Part shown: positions 12,182-13,448 of the stretch, piece after piece
Layout of the letters: each line of letters begins with the position of its first letter
Position numbering within the stretch: position 1 is the stretch's first letter
Assembly: GCA_002308215.1 (NCBI GenBank)
Contig: DBVO01000054.1
Location: forward strand, 1 to 13,448
DNA length: 13,448 nucleotides
Origin: Christensenella sp. UBA1262
GTDB taxonomy: Bacteria > Bacillota > Clostridia > Christensenellales > CAG-917
Reading direction: 5' to 3'
Translations under genes and position numbers: made by a program
The notes under the pieces: model-generated
What the model was told of the DNA's origin: nothing
Seen by the model: the letters and a program-made list of their open reading frames with translations, nothing else
Database searches by the model: none

Positions 12182-13448
12182 TTAACCTGCATAAGGCATA
12201 AACCCTGTGAAGATTCCAAGCGCTTCAGCGCCTGATCCAACATGAAGCGTAATATAGTTGTGGGCACCACGGAATTCAGAAATTGTTGGATATGGTGAAC
12301 CCTCTGCTTGCAATTCTTGTTGAGCTGCGTTTTGCAAATAGTATTGGCCTCCACTTGTTTGGCCAACTGCGCACATGGTATCTCCAACGGTAAATGCTAT
12401 TGAGCCATTTGCCGCAAAACCACTCGCATATTGGTAAACAGTATCTGTTGCAAGTCTGTCCATCTTGTCTCCTTTATAGGAAACGTAGCATTGCCCTTGA
12501 GATGAAACTGCAATTAAATTAAACATATTATCCTTAAGGAATGTCTTTGTGAAATAATTGTTAAGCAGCCCATCAAGTGGTTTCAACAAGGAAACTTGAC
12601 CTGGAGCAAATATATCGAACCATACTTCTTCGCCTGTAACAAAGTTCAAGAGAACAGTGTCGTCGTCTGCTATTACTCGCGGTATCTCGATATATTCAGA
12701 TTTAGTTCTGTCTCCATCTAAATCATCGGTACCCTGTGTAACGATCATGAGAGGGCCTCCTGAACGCTTAAAGTGGCAGTTATTTAAGTATGTTGATGAC
12801 TCACCATTTACATACAACGCATTAAGATAACCATCGTATGCTTTGCAGTTGTTATAGTTTACAACCGTATAATCTCTAGAGAAGAATGGAATGAAGCAAC
12901 CATGTGCATTAATATTTGTTACTTCTGCATGGCAATAGTGTGTCTTTACAAAGATAATACCACCACCATAAACAGGGTTATCATCATTACCTTCTACATA
13001 ATCTGTGTGGCCATTGCTCAAATCAAGCAAAACTTGTTTTGGTGAGCAATTGCCTTTAACTGCGAAATTATCAAAGTAAAAATATTCATCTGCTTCATCG
13101 CTTTCAGTTGGGCTAATTCCTGATGCACTCAAATTGAGTTTTTCTCCATTAACGCCATTTGCGTATCTGACATCATAACCTCTTATATCTATAAAGGATA
13201 TCTTGGACATCCAATCCATATAATATGCATCACGACCATCTGGGTTATCACTAGAGCCATAGTTTGTTGGTTCGAATGAACAAACGAGTGGGAGCTTGGA
13301 AAGATTAATATCAAAGAAGTTTCCATGAATTGAGAAGCTCTCGCCTTTGTTCATATCATATTGTAACAATCCCCATTCTTGGTCCCAAAGGAATGCCCTA
13401 TCAAGTGGTCCACCTGCATCATCTGGAACTTCTTCTGTGGCATATACA
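12182..13448 (-). CDS. Partial large, probably extracellular protein with a beta-helix-like region (N-terminus outside the window)
   Basis: The reading frame stays open to the right edge of the window, beginning VYATEEVPDD, so the 421 visible residues are a C-terminal fragment; a TTG at 13369 is an internal Leu codon, not a start. Visible residues about 157-236 alternate short beta-strands with Asn/Gly/Asp turns (NINAHGCF, VVNYNNCKAYDG, ALYVNGESSTYLNNCHF), the look of a right-handed parallel beta-helix as in pectate-lyase-like or parallel-beta-helix-repeat proteins. The aromatic, Asn/Asp/Gly-rich composition fits a secreted or surface protein. The last 120 residues are a distinct region I do not recognise. 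There is no LPxTG motif, hydrophobic tail or dockerin at the C-terminus. No catalytic residues are evident, so adhesin, glycan-active enzyme or structural surface protein are all possible. Confidence 0.75.
   Translation of the reverse strand, partial: VYATEEVPDDAGGPLDRAFLWDQEWGLLQYDMNKGESFSIHGNFFDINLSKLPLVCSFEPTNYGSSDNPDGRDAYYMDWMSKISFIDIRGYDVRYANGVNGEKLNLSASGISPTESDEADEYFYFDNFAVKGNCSPKQVLLDLSNGHTDYVEGNDDNPVYGGGIIFVKTHYCHAEVTNINAHGCFIPFFSRDYTVVNYNNCKAYDGYLNALYVNGESSTYLNNCHFKRSGGPLMIVTQGTDDLDGDRTKSEYIEIPRVIADDDTVLLNFVTGEEVWFDIFAPGQVSLLKPLDGLLNNYFTKTFLKDNMFNLIAVSSQGQCYVSYKGDKMDRLATDTVYQYASGFAANGSIAFTVGDTMCAVGQTSGGQYYLQNAAQQELQAEGSPYPTISEFRGAHNYITLHVGSGAEALGIFTGFMPYAG

Noticed and set aside
13367..13369. 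TTG at 13369 as the start of the right-most gene
   Set aside because: The frame stays open for another 26 codons to the window edge with normal coding composition, and no ribosome site precedes this codon.
1..13448. CRISPR arrays, tRNA/rRNA genes, insertion sequences or phage genes
   Set aside because: I found no regularly spaced repeats, no tRNA-like cloverleaf sequence, and no transposase, integrase or terminal inverted repeats.

Overview
The window comes from a low-GC, SD-using bacterium that lives without oxygen. Strong AGGAGG-type ribosome sites, near-consensus sigma-A-type promoters, a lipoprotein solute-binding protein, an archaeal/eukaryotic-type prolyl-tRNA synthetase and an oxygen-sensitive class III ribonucleotide reductase all fit an uncultured anaerobic Bacillota (Clostridia-like) lineage. 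I cannot name the genus. I see no mobile element, tRNA, rRNA or CRISPR array. Nearly every transcription unit is closed by a clear hairpin terminator.

Left part (1-3764, + strand): a NrdR-regulated deoxynucleotide-synthesis unit. Two NrdR-box-like sites 32 bp apart sit just upstream of a TTGACA/TATAAT promoter. The first gene is nrdD, the anaerobic ribonucleotide reductase, with a glutaredoxin-like CPNC domain fused to its C-terminus through an Ala/Pro/Lys linker. After a strong hairpin comes a thioredoxin-reductase-type flavoprotein that keeps the FAD motifs and the redox CxxC but has lost the usual NADPH-binding signatures. Together they suggest a dedicated electron path, ferredoxin (or another non-NADPH donor) to flavoprotein to tethered redoxin to NrdD. 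This is the most notable system in the window.

Middle part (3789-6834, - strand): three single-gene units, each with its own promoter. They encode an HSL/BD-FAE-like alpha/beta hydrolase, prolyl-tRNA synthetase, and a small protein with two zinc-ribbon-like modules and a very acidic tail.

Right-centre (7045-10636, - strand): a tightly coupled four-gene operon, FecCD-type permease, ABC ATPase, lipoprotein binding protein and class I SAM methyltransferase, for uptake of a metal chelate or tetrapyrrole-like compound. A divergent TetR-family regulator (10760-11311, +) with a His-rich helix probably controls it.

Right end (11370-13448, - strand): a membrane-anchored SGNH hydrolase, and the C-terminal 421 residues of a large, probably extracellular protein with a beta-helix-like stretch whose start lies outside the window.
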